From positions 23,345 to 30,571 of the forward strand of contig DGZL01000149.1 in assembly GCA_002398515.1 (NCBI GenBank): 7,227 bases of DNA, in the 5' to 3' direction. Each line of letters opens with the position of its first letter. Position 1 is the first letter of the stretch. The stretch comes from Firmicutes bacterium UBA4981. Its GTDB lineage: Bacteria > Bacillota > SHA-98 > UBA4971. Positions 1 to 5,834 of the stretch are shown here, in pieces. Below the pieces are notes generated by a model. That model made no database searches. It saw only the letters and a list, made by a program, of their open reading frames with translations, and was not told the origin of the DNA. The position numbers were made by a program, and so were the translations under genes.

Positions 1-209
1 TCAAACAACTGAGAATGCTCGGGCCTGCGTTTTACGATGATTCCATCAATAGCAGAATTCGCAGCTTTGGTAACAAAATAGGCTATTAGCAGCGTCAAAG
101 CTATACGTATCAGTACTCCGCTGACGCTCACGAGTAGAGAAAACGCGTTACCAATAGCGCCTTCACTGGCTTCCTGTACGTCCATTATGGATGCAATAAT
201 ATCCTCCAA
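1..209 (-). CDS. Probable MscS-type mechanosensitive ion channel, N-terminal fragment (runs off left edge)
   Basis: A reading frame starts at a TTG (207-209) and stays open to the window edge, giving 69 complete codons. The start is chosen because AGGAGG lies 9 nt upstream (219-224). The fragment has a short acidic amphipathic beginning (MEDIIASIMDVQEASEG), then one hydrophobic helix at about residues 22-48 (LLVSVSGVLIRIALTLLIAYF). A small polar and basic stretch follows (NSAIDGIIVKRRPEHSQLF). A single helix followed by 'ID..(I/L)..RR' resembles the first transmembrane segment of small MscS channels, which open under membrane tension to release solutes during osmotic downshock. The conserved TM3 and beta domain lie outside the window, so the family call is by resemblance only. 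It could be another membrane protein. It is separated from the gene upstream by about 390 bp containing its own candidate promoter, so it is probably transcribed independently. Confidence 0.55.
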   Translation of the reverse strand, partial: MEDIIASIMDVQEASEGAIGNAFSLLVSVSGVLIRIALTLLIAYFVTKAANSAIDGIIVKRRPEHSQLF

Positions 210-218
210 GACTGATAA

Positions 219-224
219 CCTCCT
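219..224 (-). promoter_or_regulatory. Ribosome binding site deciding a TTG start
   Basis: On the minus strand AGGAGG (within TTAGGAGGTT) sits 9 nt before the TTG at 207-209. It is a near-perfect match to the anti-Shine-Dalgarno sequence. It is the main reason to accept the rare TTG start for the partial channel gene, which lacks an ATG until codon 9. Confidence 0.75.
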
Positions 225-372
225 AACTCAATCTACCAATCGGCTTTTCCTTCCGATAGTCTGTATACGATTTCCGTTTATGTCTTGGTGGCAGTAGAAC
301 TGTTAAGGCTGTCCTCACACGCATTGCGCAGCATTTCCATGGCGGAGATAATTGCAGGCTTTACTACCCCTA

Positions 373-399
373 ATTATATTCTAATGGTTCCGGGAGCAA
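373..399 (-). promoter_or_regulatory. Candidate sigma-A type promoter for the channel gene
   Basis: On the minus strand TTGCTC (394-399) is followed after 15 nt by a perfect TATAAT (373-378). The -10 box is consensus. The -35 box matches only its first three bases and the spacer is short, so the call rests on the -10 and on its position: downstream of a terminator-like hairpin and upstream of a gene with a strong ribosome binding site. Confidence 0.4.
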
Positions 400-489
400 A
401 TGCAATTGGTTCCCGAGAAGCTATTCTTGGAATGCAAAGATTCCAGGACATCTTCATAGGATAAGAGTCGCTTATAGACGGGAAAAAAT

Positions 490-529
490 GAATACGCCGG
501 ATGAGGGGCGAATGCGTGGGATGAAAAGC
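490..529. repeat. Degenerate 20-bp direct repeat, two copies plus a stub
   Basis: GAATACGCCGGATGAGGGGC (490-509) is followed directly by GAATGCGTGGGATGAAAAGC (510-529), with 14 of 20 positions identical. A third partial copy begins with GAATTCCCC at 530. The similarity is modest and could be an old duplication. Function unknown. Confidence 0.4.
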
Positions 530-533
530 GAAT

Positions 534-555
534 TCCCCGTCCAGACGGGCGGGGA
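534..555 (-). terminator. GC-rich hairpin, possible terminator of the YvlD-like gene
   Basis: TCCCCG (534-539) pairs with CGGGGA (550-555) around a 10-nt interval that can itself partly pair. The hairpin lies about 48 nt past the stop codon of the membrane-protein gene. On the minus strand it is followed by AATTCGCTTTTC, so the T-run is short and displaced by several bases. It may be a weak Rho-independent terminator. Confidence 0.4.
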
Positions 556-602
556 GTCCAAACTGTGGTTATTGAAATCAGCTACAGATCGGATAAACGC
601 CT

Positions 603-938
603 CTATCGCAAAGTGGTGGGAATGAACATGTCAATGAGCCCAATGATAAACGCAGCGATCAAGGCTCCCAAAAGCGTAACTCTCAGCGTTGGCACGATAA
701 ACTGTGTAACGTAGATAACAGCAGCCGACACCAGAAATCCCACAATCCCCCTGCCGAATGGAGAGACATTTCTCCCGATTGCAGCTTCAATCAGGTAACC
801 AATGCCTGCTATGACCAAGGCTGCTAACAGAGCATTCCAGAAGCTGAGCGTACTGAAACCCGGCACGATAAGCCCAATGAACATAAGCACCAAAGCTGAC
901 ACAACAAACCTTACTATATGGCGAAGCCAGTCACCCAC
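603..938 (-). CDS. Small membrane protein of the YvlD / phage-holin-4 (DUF360) family
   Basis: This is an 111-residue, almost wholly hydrophobic protein with four predicted transmembrane helices, at about residues 8-28, 32-50, 62-81 and 86-106. Short polar links include IGRNVSPFGRG between helices 2 and 3. The order (short basic N-terminus, VSALVLMFIGLIVPGF, an 'NALLAALVIAGIGYLIE' segment, a final 'IPTTLR' tail) and the length fit the family annotated as 'phage holin family protein' or YvlD. This family is common on Firmicutes chromosomes. Despite the name there is no sign of a prophage here: no lysin, terminase or structural gene. A general envelope role is more likely than lysis, but the function of the family is poorly known. 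The start is GTG (936-938), preceded by AGGGGGTGA (945-953). It lies 195 bp downstream of the glycerate kinase gene with a candidate promoter in between. Confidence 0.8.
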   Translation of the reverse strand: MGDWLRHIVRFVVSALVLMFIGLIVPGFSTLSFWNALLAALVIAGIGYLIEAAIGRNVSPFGRGIVGFLVSAAVIYVTQFIVPTLRVTLLGALIAAFIIGLIDMFIPTTLR

Positions 939-944
939 CTGCTT

Positions 945-953
945 TCACCCCCT
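945..953 (-). promoter_or_regulatory. Ribosome binding site deciding a GTG start
   Basis: AGGGGGTGA on the minus strand ends 6 nt before the GTG at 936-938. It differs by one base from AGGAGGTGA, the full complement of the 16S rRNA tail, and supports the GTG start of the YvlD-like gene. Confidence 0.65.
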
Positions 954-977
954 GCAGTCAGAATTCGCTGGATACTA

Positions 978-1005
978 AATATAGAATAACCAGATATTGA
1001 CGCAA
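978..1005 (-). promoter_or_regulatory. Candidate promoter for the YvlD-like gene
   Basis: On the minus strand TTGCGT (1000-1005) and TATATT (978-983) are separated by 16 nt. The -10 box matches five of six consensus bases and the -35 box three of six. It lies about 40 nt upstream of the GTG start in an AT-rich patch of the gap after the glycerate kinase gene. Confidence 0.35.
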
Positions 1006-1133
1006 TATGCACTATGCTGAAGTTGCAGGGATGAGACTATTGTCAGCAGCCGATTGGGAGCTGCCGCATTGCAGATGAGAATTATCGGCATACAACAGTC
1101 CAAGGAAGGAAACGAAGTCTTCGGATGAGGATA

Positions 1134-2489
1134 TCACTGCCCCGCCAGTATAAGGATAATGTCCATTACATTTGTGCCTGTAGGTCCCGTCACAACAAGA
1201 TCCCCTATTGCTTGGAAGAAGTGATAGGAGTCGTTATTGCTGAGATAGTCTCTTGCAGACAAACCCAGTTCCCTTGCGACTGTAAGCGTGTTACCTGAAG
1301 CCATGGCACCTGCCGCATCAGTTGGACCGTCGGTTCCGTCAGTGCCTGCAGCCAAGATAAGAATGTTGTCAATGTTTTCAATGTCCAGTGATGCTTGAAG
1401 GGCAAGCTCCTGATTACGTCCACCGGTGCCTTTACCTTTCAGGGTCACTGTGGTTTCCCCGCCTGCTATGACACAGGCAGGCCTTGCGATTGGCCTTCCG
1501 GTCACAGATATCTCACGGGCAATTGCTGCCATGACCCGCGCAACCTCTCTTGCCTCTCCTTGGACGAATGAAGATAGCACCAGTGGCTTGTATCCCAGAA
1601 AACCGGCTTTTTCCGCAGCAGCGTTGATTGCGCCTGCGTTATTTGCAATGATTACATTGACTACATTCTCAAAAACTGCGTCACCGGGCTTGGGAGTCTC
1701 AGGGTTTTCACCCCTTGCGCCTGCTTGTAAGTGACTGAGCACGTTGGCAGGAACACGTCCCGTCAAATCGTACCGGGCCAGCACATCGAGAGCAGTAGCA
1801 AACGTTGTTGTGTCAGGGACGGTGGGTCCTGACGAGATTACATCCAAATCATCTCCAATGACATCTGACAGAAGGAGAGATACTACGCGGGCAGGCGCTG
1901 CAGCTTGTGCAAGTCTACCGCCTTTAACATCGGAAATGTGTTTTCGTACTGCGTTGACTTGGTGAATCGTCGCTCCGCTTTCAAGAAGCGCCCGTGTAGT
2001 TTCTTGTTTCGATAGAAGGTCTATCCCGGAAGTGGGTTGCGGCAATAGACTGGAGCCCCCTCCGGAGATGAGGCATATTACAAGATCGCGCTCCTTTGCG
2101 TCCTTCACGAGAGTAAGCAGCCTACGAGAACCCTCTATACCGGATTGGTCAGGCACAGGGTGGCCTGCCTCCCATACTGTTATCTTCCTCAAGGGTTCTC
2201 CGTGACCGTACTTAACGTTGATCAGTCCGTCACTAATCAAGTCTCCCAGAATCTCTTCGATAGCCACTGCCATCCTGGCGCTGGCTTTTCCGGCACCGAC
2301 GACGATTACTCTCTCTACCTCTTGTAGGTCATATCTATGGGAGCCTACGTTGAGGAAGCGCCCTTCTCTGGTCACATGAGAATGCACAGCTTTGTAAGGA
2401 TCTACGGCATCCAGCGCGCTGTCAAGAATTAGACGCGAGTCCGCCTTTAGCCTCTCTAACCCGCTCCCGCCGCATTTCGGTTCCAACAT
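1134..2489 (-). CDS. Glycerate 2-kinase (GckA/TtuD, MOFRL family)
   Basis: The enzyme phosphorylates D-glycerate with ATP, in this family normally giving 2-phosphoglycerate. It is cytoplasmic. The 451-residue length is normal for the family. The N-terminal DUF4147-type domain carries VGAGKAS (about residues 64-70, with the conserved lysine), EAGHPVPD (about 107-114), LISGGGSSLL (about 140-149), and SDVIGDDLDVISSGPT (about 208-223). The C-terminal MOFRL-type half carries VIAGGETTVTL and TGGRNQELAL with the conserved arginine, then GTDGTDGPTDAAGA, and ends in the typical GTNVMDIIL. An ATG (2487-2489) is preferred over the adjacent TTG. The ribosome binding site is only moderate, GGGGG about 12 nt upstream. 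It follows lipM after 84 bp in the same direction and may be co-transcribed. Beside glycine-cleavage and lipoate genes it may serve glycine/serine/glycerate carbon flow, but this is inference. No motif is missing. Confidence 0.93.
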   Translation of the reverse strand: MLEPKCGGSGLERLKADSRLILDSALDAVDPYKAVHSHVTREGRFLNVGSHRYDLQEVERVIVVGAGKASARMAVAIEEILGDLISDGLINVKYGHGEPLRKITVWEAGHPVPDQSGIEGSRRLLTLVKDAKERDLVICLISGGGSSLLPQPTSGIDLLSKQETTRALLESGATIHQVNAVRKHISDVKGGRLAQAAAPARVVSLLLSDVIGDDLDVISSGPTVPDTTTFATALDVLARYDLTGRVPANVLSHLQAGARGENPETPKPGDAVFENVVNVIIANNAGAINAAAEKAGFLGYKPLVLSSFVQGEAREVARVMAAIAREISVTGRPIARPACVIAGGETTVTLKGKGTGGRNQELALQASLDIENIDNILILAAGTDGTDGPTDAAGAMASGNTLTVARELGLSARDYLSNNDSYHFFQAIGDLVVTGPTGTNVMDIILILAGQ

Positions 2490-2520
2490 CAATAAGGACG
2501 CCCCCTAAGCACTTTTATTT

Positions 2521-2554
2521 CGTTCTCTCCCAGGTTCCGTTCTCTCCCAAGTTT
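2521..2554. repeat. 17-bp tandem duplication between lipM and the glycerate kinase gene
   Basis: CGTTCTCTCCCAGGTTC (2521-2537) is followed immediately by CGTTCTCTCCCAAGTTT (2538-2554), with two mismatches in 17. On the minus strand each copy carries GGGAGAG, which resembles a ribosome binding site, but no start codon follows at a suitable distance. It occupies much of the 84-bp gap. Confidence 0.75.
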
Positions 2555-2573
2555 ACATCTCCAGGCACGCTAT

Positions 2574-3440
2574 CTATCGACGCTTCGTCCAAGTGTCCGC
2601 CCCGTACTTCTGGGCGATCAAATCCTTTGCAGATGACAATTCCTCAGGAAGTAATTGACCCTCAACAAGTTCTATAGGACTAATATGGTTCTGCATACCG
2701 GAAATGACAGCTTCTTCTACTTCTCTGAAGCTTACGGAACGTCCTAGGATGGCTTCTATTGAAGTAGCATGTTCCAGAAGCTGCGTCGAAGCCTGATCCC
2801 TGGCATCAGGATCATCATACCGCAAGACCCGGCATACTTTATCTGCACCTAATGTGATAAGAACAGACCCGTGCTGAAGGAACACTCCTTTCAACCGAGC
2901 CTGTGCACTACCCACCAGCTTCTTACTGCCTGCGACTACTTCATACCATGAAGGCGAATCAAAACACGCCCCGGACTGAACACTCTGATCCGGCGCGCGC
3001 CGGCCTTGTAATTCCCTTCGATAAGCATCAGCCAGACTTCCCGCCCCTTGCCTACCTTGAATTTCAGCTTCTATTCCAAGGAGAGCCAGTCCTTTCACTA
3101 TCCCCTCTGTAGCCAAATAAAATGAATCTCGAAGATCCGGAGGGAGTAGAGGATCGTCCTCACTGATTATGAAGCTATAAGTAACCTCATTATCATGAAG
3201 GACCGCTCTTCCTCCTGTGGGACGTCGCACGACATCCACCCCCAGACTCCTGCAGCTGTCAGGATCCACGTCCCTCTCAAAGGATTGCAGCCGGCCAAGG
3301 GACAGGGCAGGCGGTACCCAGCCGTACAGTCTGAAGGTAGGGGGAACTACCTTCTTCGCTACATGAATCATTATAGCCTCGTCCACAGCCATGTTCCAGA
3401 CACCGGAATTATGTCCTGTACGAAGCAGTCTCCACTTCAT
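2574..3440 (-). CDS. lipM: LipM-type octanoyltransferase (BPL/LplA/LipB fold)
   Basis: LipM moves an octanoyl group from octanoyl-ACP to the lysine of GcvH or another lipoyl domain through a thioester on its own cysteine, creating the substrate for lipoyl synthase. The 288-residue protein starts MKWRLLRTG and has NMAVDEA near the N-terminus. It carries the fold's signature RRPTGGRAVLHDNEVTYS at about residues 72-89. Next comes ACFDSPSWYEV with Cys159 in the position of the LipM nucleophile, then GSKKLVGSAQ (lysine at about 174) and LQHGSVL. The cysteine separates it from LplA ligases, which lack it; LplJ- or LipL-like activity cannot be wholly excluded. The ATG at 3440 is chosen because GGGAGAGG lies 7 nt upstream. 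A GTG at 3473 in the same frame would add 11 residues with no family match. The gene is 156 bp downstream of the second radical SAM gene. Confidence 0.85.
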   Translation of the reverse strand: MKWRLLRTGHNSGVWNMAVDEAIMIHVAKKVVPPTFRLYGWVPPALSLGRLQSFERDVDPDSCRSLGVDVVRRPTGGRAVLHDNEVTYSFIISEDDPLLPPDLRDSFYLATEGIVKGLALLGIEAEIQGRQGAGSLADAYRRELQGRRAPDQSVQSGACFDSPSWYEVVAGSKKLVGSAQARLKGVFLQHGSVLITLGADKVCRVLRYDDPDARDQASTQLLEHATSIEAILGRSVSFREVEEAVISGMQNHISPIELVEGQLLPEELSSAKDLIAQKYGADTWTKRR

Positions 3441-3447
3441 TGATTTT

Positions 3448-3455
3448 CCTCTCCC
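3448..3455 (-). promoter_or_regulatory. Ribosome binding site deciding the lipM start
   Basis: GGGAGAGG on the minus strand lies 7 nt before the ATG at 3438-3440. This site makes that ATG a better start than the in-frame GTG at 3471-3473. Confidence 0.6.
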
Positions 3456-3582
3456 ACCTAGCTTTACTTCCACCCGGCTCTACTCCGCTATTGTCATTCA
3501 AAACCTTTCCACAGTTCCCTGGGCGCTTGGTTCTTCGTTCATGGGCAAAAAGCAATTGATTCTATTGTTCCACGTAGTCAAG

Positions 3583-3620
3583 CCGGATCCGCGCACTTAA
3601 GCAGGATCCACACACTTAAG
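3583..3620. repeat. 19-bp tandem duplication across the stop codon of the second radical SAM gene
   Basis: CCGGATCCGCGCACTTAAG (3583-3601) and CAGGATCCACACACTTAAG (3602-3620) are adjacent, with three mismatches in 19. The second copy is the end of the coding sequence (codons for LKCVDPA). The first copy contributes the TAA stop at its junction (3597-3599) and otherwise lies in the gap. It looks like a slipped duplication of the gene's 3' end. Confidence 0.8.
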
Positions 3621-4592
3621 CTTCGCTTCGAGCAGGCAATTCCGAATCTCTGCTTCTGTCAACGACCTTGGGTAATTGAACGTGACTCCTCCCGGACGTT
3701 CATTATAGTATGGCCTATTACAACCCGGACAGCCTGAGGTCTCAAATGGGGTACCGTCACTTATTAGTTTCCTAACGGTTTCATGAGCCAAACCAACATC
3801 AAAGATGCGTCCGTCAACATAAGTGAAGTCCTGAGCGGTTACATACCCGCCGGTAATCAGATGCCTGGCTATTTGCACCCTGCGGTACGTGTCCAGTTGT
3901 GGCTGAGGAACACACTCCATTGGTGTCCCCTTTACAGGTGTAAACGCAAAAAGCCCTATCGTTATCCCAAGGTCTTTCAGATGCTGCATTATGCTGACCA
4001 GTTCTTCCTCTGTCTCTCCAAGCCCGACTATCAGGTGGGTGCTGATTCTCCCCGGGAAACAGGTAGAAGATTCTTCAAGGAGTCTCAGAGTACCCGCCCA
4101 GGATCCGGATCCCGCTTTCGTTCTTTCATGTATGCGCTGAGTCGCAGCGTCTAACGCGATTCCTATCCTATCTGCTCCTAATGAGAATAGGCTCTCTACA
4201 TCAGAAACAGACGAAGGGTGGTACGACAGCGATATCTGGTAAGTGAATCCGTACGTCTGTCTAACCTTTAGCATATCGCTGACTAATTCTTTGGTGGTCC
4301 TTCGTGCGGTAGATGTAGAAGTCACCTGGACACACACTCGTTTCAGGATGGAGTTACCTCGGGCAAGAGCGTCAAGAACCCGCTCGGTAGAGAATTCAGG
4401 CCAACTCACCCTGGAGAGGAGGGCTTCCGAGCTGTTGCTGGATCTGGCCTGAGCACAAAATGCGCATCGCGATACACATCCTCCGCGAGTCATCAAATAG
4501 GCAGTGCTGGGAAGAATATCACAACGCACATTTGCCAGCCCTAAGGCTGCCGCTGTGCCTACAGATACCCTTATCGTTCGGTTGTCATTCAC
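3597..4592 (-). CDS. lipS2: Radical SAM protein, probable LipS2 subunit of two-protein lipoyl synthase
   Basis: This is a 331-residue biotin-synthase-related radical SAM enzyme. CVSRCAFCAQ at about residues 39-48 is the CxxxCxxC motif for the SAM-bound [4Fe-4S] cluster. A TIM-barrel-like body follows, with VQVTSTSTARR, GADRIGIALDAAT and THLIVGLGETEEEL. Near the C-terminus SGCPGCNRPYYNERPGG (Cys288, Cys291) is a compact cysteine pair that could help hold a second, sulfur-donating cluster. It is not classical LipA, which has an N-terminal CxxxxCxxxxxC motif and a terminal RSSY. Pairing with a second radical SAM gene and with lipM points to the LipS1/LipS2 system, which inserts sulfur at C6 and C8 of protein-bound octanoate. 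Which protein deserves which number I infer from gene order and resemblance. The start is taken as a GTG (4590-4592) overlapping the upstream stop as GTGA, with GAGGAG 11 nt before it. An ATG at 4616 would add eight residues but lacks a ribosome binding site. Confidence 0.7.
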   Translation of the reverse strand: MNDNRTIRVSVGTAAALGLANVRCDILPSTAYLMTRGGCVSRCAFCAQARSSNSSEALLSRVSWPEFSTERVLDALARGNSILKRVCVQVTSTSTARRTTKELVSDMLKVRQTYGFTYQISLSYHPSSVSDVESLFSLGADRIGIALDAATQRIHERTKAGSGSWAGTLRLLEESSTCFPGRISTHLIVGLGETEEELVSIMQHLKDLGITIGLFAFTPVKGTPMECVPQPQLDTYRRVQIARHLITGGYVTAQDFTYVDGRIFDVGLAHETVRKLISDGTPFETSGCPGCNRPYYNERPGGVTFNYPRSLTEAEIRNCLLEAKLKCVDPA

Positions 4593-5500
4593 AGCGCACA
4601 GCACTCCTCTATCCATGATGCATTAAGTCCCAACTTTGAAGCCTCCGCTCGCCCTTGCTGTGCCGGCACTACTATTCGGTTCACGCCTGCTCGTATTGCC
4701 ATAGGATCCAGCACATGTCTGTACCGACCATGAGGACGCATACATCCGAGGTAAATCGGTGTCCGAGGAAATAGGCACCTTGCAGTGGCAATTATGCGAG
4801 CCACGCTTTCAACCGGTGGAGGCGTGCAGTTTTCATAGAGAGTCCCCGATGTAGGAATGAATACAATAAAGACAATAGCGTCAGCCCCAATTTCGGTTAA
4901 GGCATGAAGTGCATCGAGTTCTCCTGAAATCTGTCCGCCATGCAAGCCAATACAGATATGAGGGATTACTTTCACGTGCTGTCTTAGCATACAATATGTC
5001 CGAAGAAAGTCCTTCCCGGAGGCTGGAAAGCCGTAGACGTCCCGGATAGTGTCGTCATCAACCAGAAAATCGAATGACACCACTTGGCAGAAAGGAGCAA
5101 TGTTACTTATCACCTCTTCAGAGGTCAAGCCAAGGTGCATGTTGAGTCGCCATTTTGACGAAAGTTCGGGAAGTAGATGGATATACCGCTCTACCGGAAC
5201 TTTACCTAAAGAATCGCATCCACCGCTCACAAGACAGCTGGAAATCTGAGACGAATCGAGCTCGCCCCGGCGTTCAATGGGAAGCATATGCCTAAGATAC
5301 TTTCCCCCACAATGAGCGCACTTAAGGGCGCATGTCGTTCCGGTAACGCTCAGAACTGCAGTGCGAATTGGGTTTACCCAATTAATGTCTGACCCGAAGT
5401 TACTAACACGGGTATCCCATGCAGATTTCATCAGACTCTCTAACGGCTGGGCTGCAAATGACTTTATATCAACTTTCACATGGGGCTTTGATCTACTCAT
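4589..5500 (-). CDS. lipS1: Radical SAM protein, probable LipS1 subunit of two-protein lipoyl synthase
   Basis: This is a 303-residue radical SAM protein of the type long annotated as a homolog of biotin synthase. VTGTTCALKCAHCGGKYL places the cluster cysteines at 57, 61 and 64 (CxxxCxxC). Conserved-looking blocks follow: CLVSGGCDSLGKVP (about 89-102), where SGGC sits in the place of the usual GGE motif, NMHLGLTSEE (about 120-129), FDFLVDDD, HICIGLHGG (about 181-189), FIPTSGT and YLGCMRPHGRYR (about 250-261). The chain ends ECCAL. The extra cysteines (95, 225, 253, 300, 301) are candidates for an auxiliary cluster, but I cannot say which are used. Its neighbours, a second radical SAM gene overlapping its stop and then lipM, support a lipoyl synthase role rather than an unrelated radical SAM reaction. 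The ATG at 5500 is preceded by GGGAG at 8 nt. It is probably cytoplasmic and oxygen-sensitive. The LipS1 number, as opposed to LipS2, is less certain than the family. Confidence 0.7.
   Translation of the reverse strand: MSRSKPHVKVDIKSFAAQPLESLMKSAWDTRVSNFGSDINWVNPIRTAVLSVTGTTCALKCAHCGGKYLRHMLPIERRGELDSSQISSCLVSGGCDSLGKVPVERYIHLLPELSSKWRLNMHLGLTSEEVISNIAPFCQVVSFDFLVDDDTIRDVYGFPASGKDFLRTYCMLRQHVKVIPHICIGLHGGQISGELDALHALTEIGADAIVFIVFIPTSGTLYENCTPPPVESVARIIATARCLFPRTPIYLGCMRPHGRYRHVLDPMAIRAGVNRIVVPAQQGRAEASKLGLNASWIEECCAL
4604..4609 (-). promoter_or_regulatory. Internal ribosome binding site for the second radical SAM gene
   Basis: GAGGAG on the minus strand lies inside the last codons of the upstream radical SAM gene, 11 nt before the GTG at 4590-4592. 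With the 4-base GTGA overlap it indicates translational coupling. The spacing is longer than ideal, so the ATG at 4616 remains possible. Confidence 0.45.
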
Positions 5501-5548
5501 CAGCGGTTCTCCCTATTTATGCCGGGCGTTCAATGTGCATTACCCAAT

Positions 5549-5820
5549 CAGTCATGCATGTTCTGCATCTACCCGGCACATGCCGGATTCTTCCGTTATC
5601 CGGTATATGATGGATTCTTCCTCTGCCAGGCATGTAAAGACTCATACATTTGCCAGGCATATGACGACTTCTGCCTCTACAAGCACGTGCCGGTTTTTCT
5701 TCTGCCCGGAATGTAAAGACTTCTACATTTGCCAGGAATACGGACGGCCTCTGCCCCTCTGCCTGCCATGTAAAAGCCTCTGCATTTGCCGTGAATGCGG
5801 AGGCTTCTGCCTCTGCCATG
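5549..5820. repeat. Tandem array of about ten diverged 27-bp units
   Basis: Contiguous units with no spacers start at 5549 (poor, 28 bp), 5577, 5604, 5631, 5658 (26 bp), 5684 (26 bp), 5710, 5737 (30 bp), 5767 and 5794, ending at 5820. On the plus strand a typical unit begins CATGTAAAGACTTCT and ends ACATTTGCCAGG. A second type begins AATGCGGAGGCTTCT and ends GCCTCTGCCATG. The two types alternate in the units from 5631-5683 and 5710-5820, giving a 54-bp higher-order period. Several units hold an internal dyad; for example ATGTAGAAGTCTTTACAT on the minus strand can form a 7-bp stem with a 4-nt loop. The array lies between gcvPB and lipS1. Frames on both strands stay open only because the unit length is a multiple of three; I see no ribosome binding site and do not call a gene. 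Confidence 0.88.
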
Positions 5821-5834
5821 TTTCTTGAGTCAGC

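Larger units (their letters stand above)
210..602. other. 393-bp gap between the YvlD-like gene and the channel gene
   Basis: No convincing gene lies here. On the minus strand it holds, in transcription order, a GC-rich hairpin after the YvlD-like gene (534-555), a degenerate 20-bp repeat (490-529), a candidate promoter (373-399) and the ribosome binding site of the channel gene. A short plus-strand frame (339-464, 41 codons) has no ribosome binding site and is not called. The promoter would leave a leader of roughly 150 nt before the TTG start. I see no recognisable riboswitch in that leader. Confidence 0.6.

Noticed and set aside
339..464. Plus-strand frame of 41 codons (MAEIIAGFTTPNYILM...)
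   Set aside because: There is no ribosome binding site, the frame opens far upstream without a good start, it is opposite in strand to every real gene, and it overlaps the candidate promoter of the channel gene.
603..938. Prophage remnant, suggested by the holin-family name
   Set aside because: No other phage gene, integrase or attachment site is visible. The YvlD-type family is widespread on chromosomes without phages.
1113..1123. CGAAGTCTTCG palindrome just after the glycerate kinase stop as a terminator
   Set aside because: The usable stem is only about four base pairs with a three-base loop, and the following T-run is interrupted.
3471..3473. GTG as the lipM start
   Set aside because: It would add 11 residues (MEVKLGGRGKS) translated from the strong ribosome binding site of the ATG at 3438-3440, and they match nothing at the family's N-terminus.
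3597..5500. Biotin synthase (BioB) or classical lipoyl synthase (LipA)
   Set aside because: Both proteins have a BioB-like CxxxCxxC, but neither has LipA's CxxxxCxxxxxC and RSSY. No biotin genes are nearby, whereas lipM and gcvPB are.
5517..5819. Minus-strand 100-codon frame across the tandem array with a 9-residue periodicity
   Set aside because: It has an ATG but no ribosome binding site. Its composition changes sharply after the 26-bp units, as expected for translated non-coding repeats. A real repeat protein would keep its residues in phase.
5549..5820. CRISPR array
   Set aside because: The units are contiguous, differ from each other and have no unique spacers; no cas gene is present.
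5361..5828. Plus-strand 155-codon frame with a cysteine-rich end (CPECKDFYICQEY and similar), resembling zinc-binding repeats
   Set aside because: It runs antisense through the start of the lipS1 gene, has no ribosome binding site, and its cysteines come from the tandem units. A frameshift inside the array (two 26-bp units) moves the repeat phase, and all phases stay open for length reasons.
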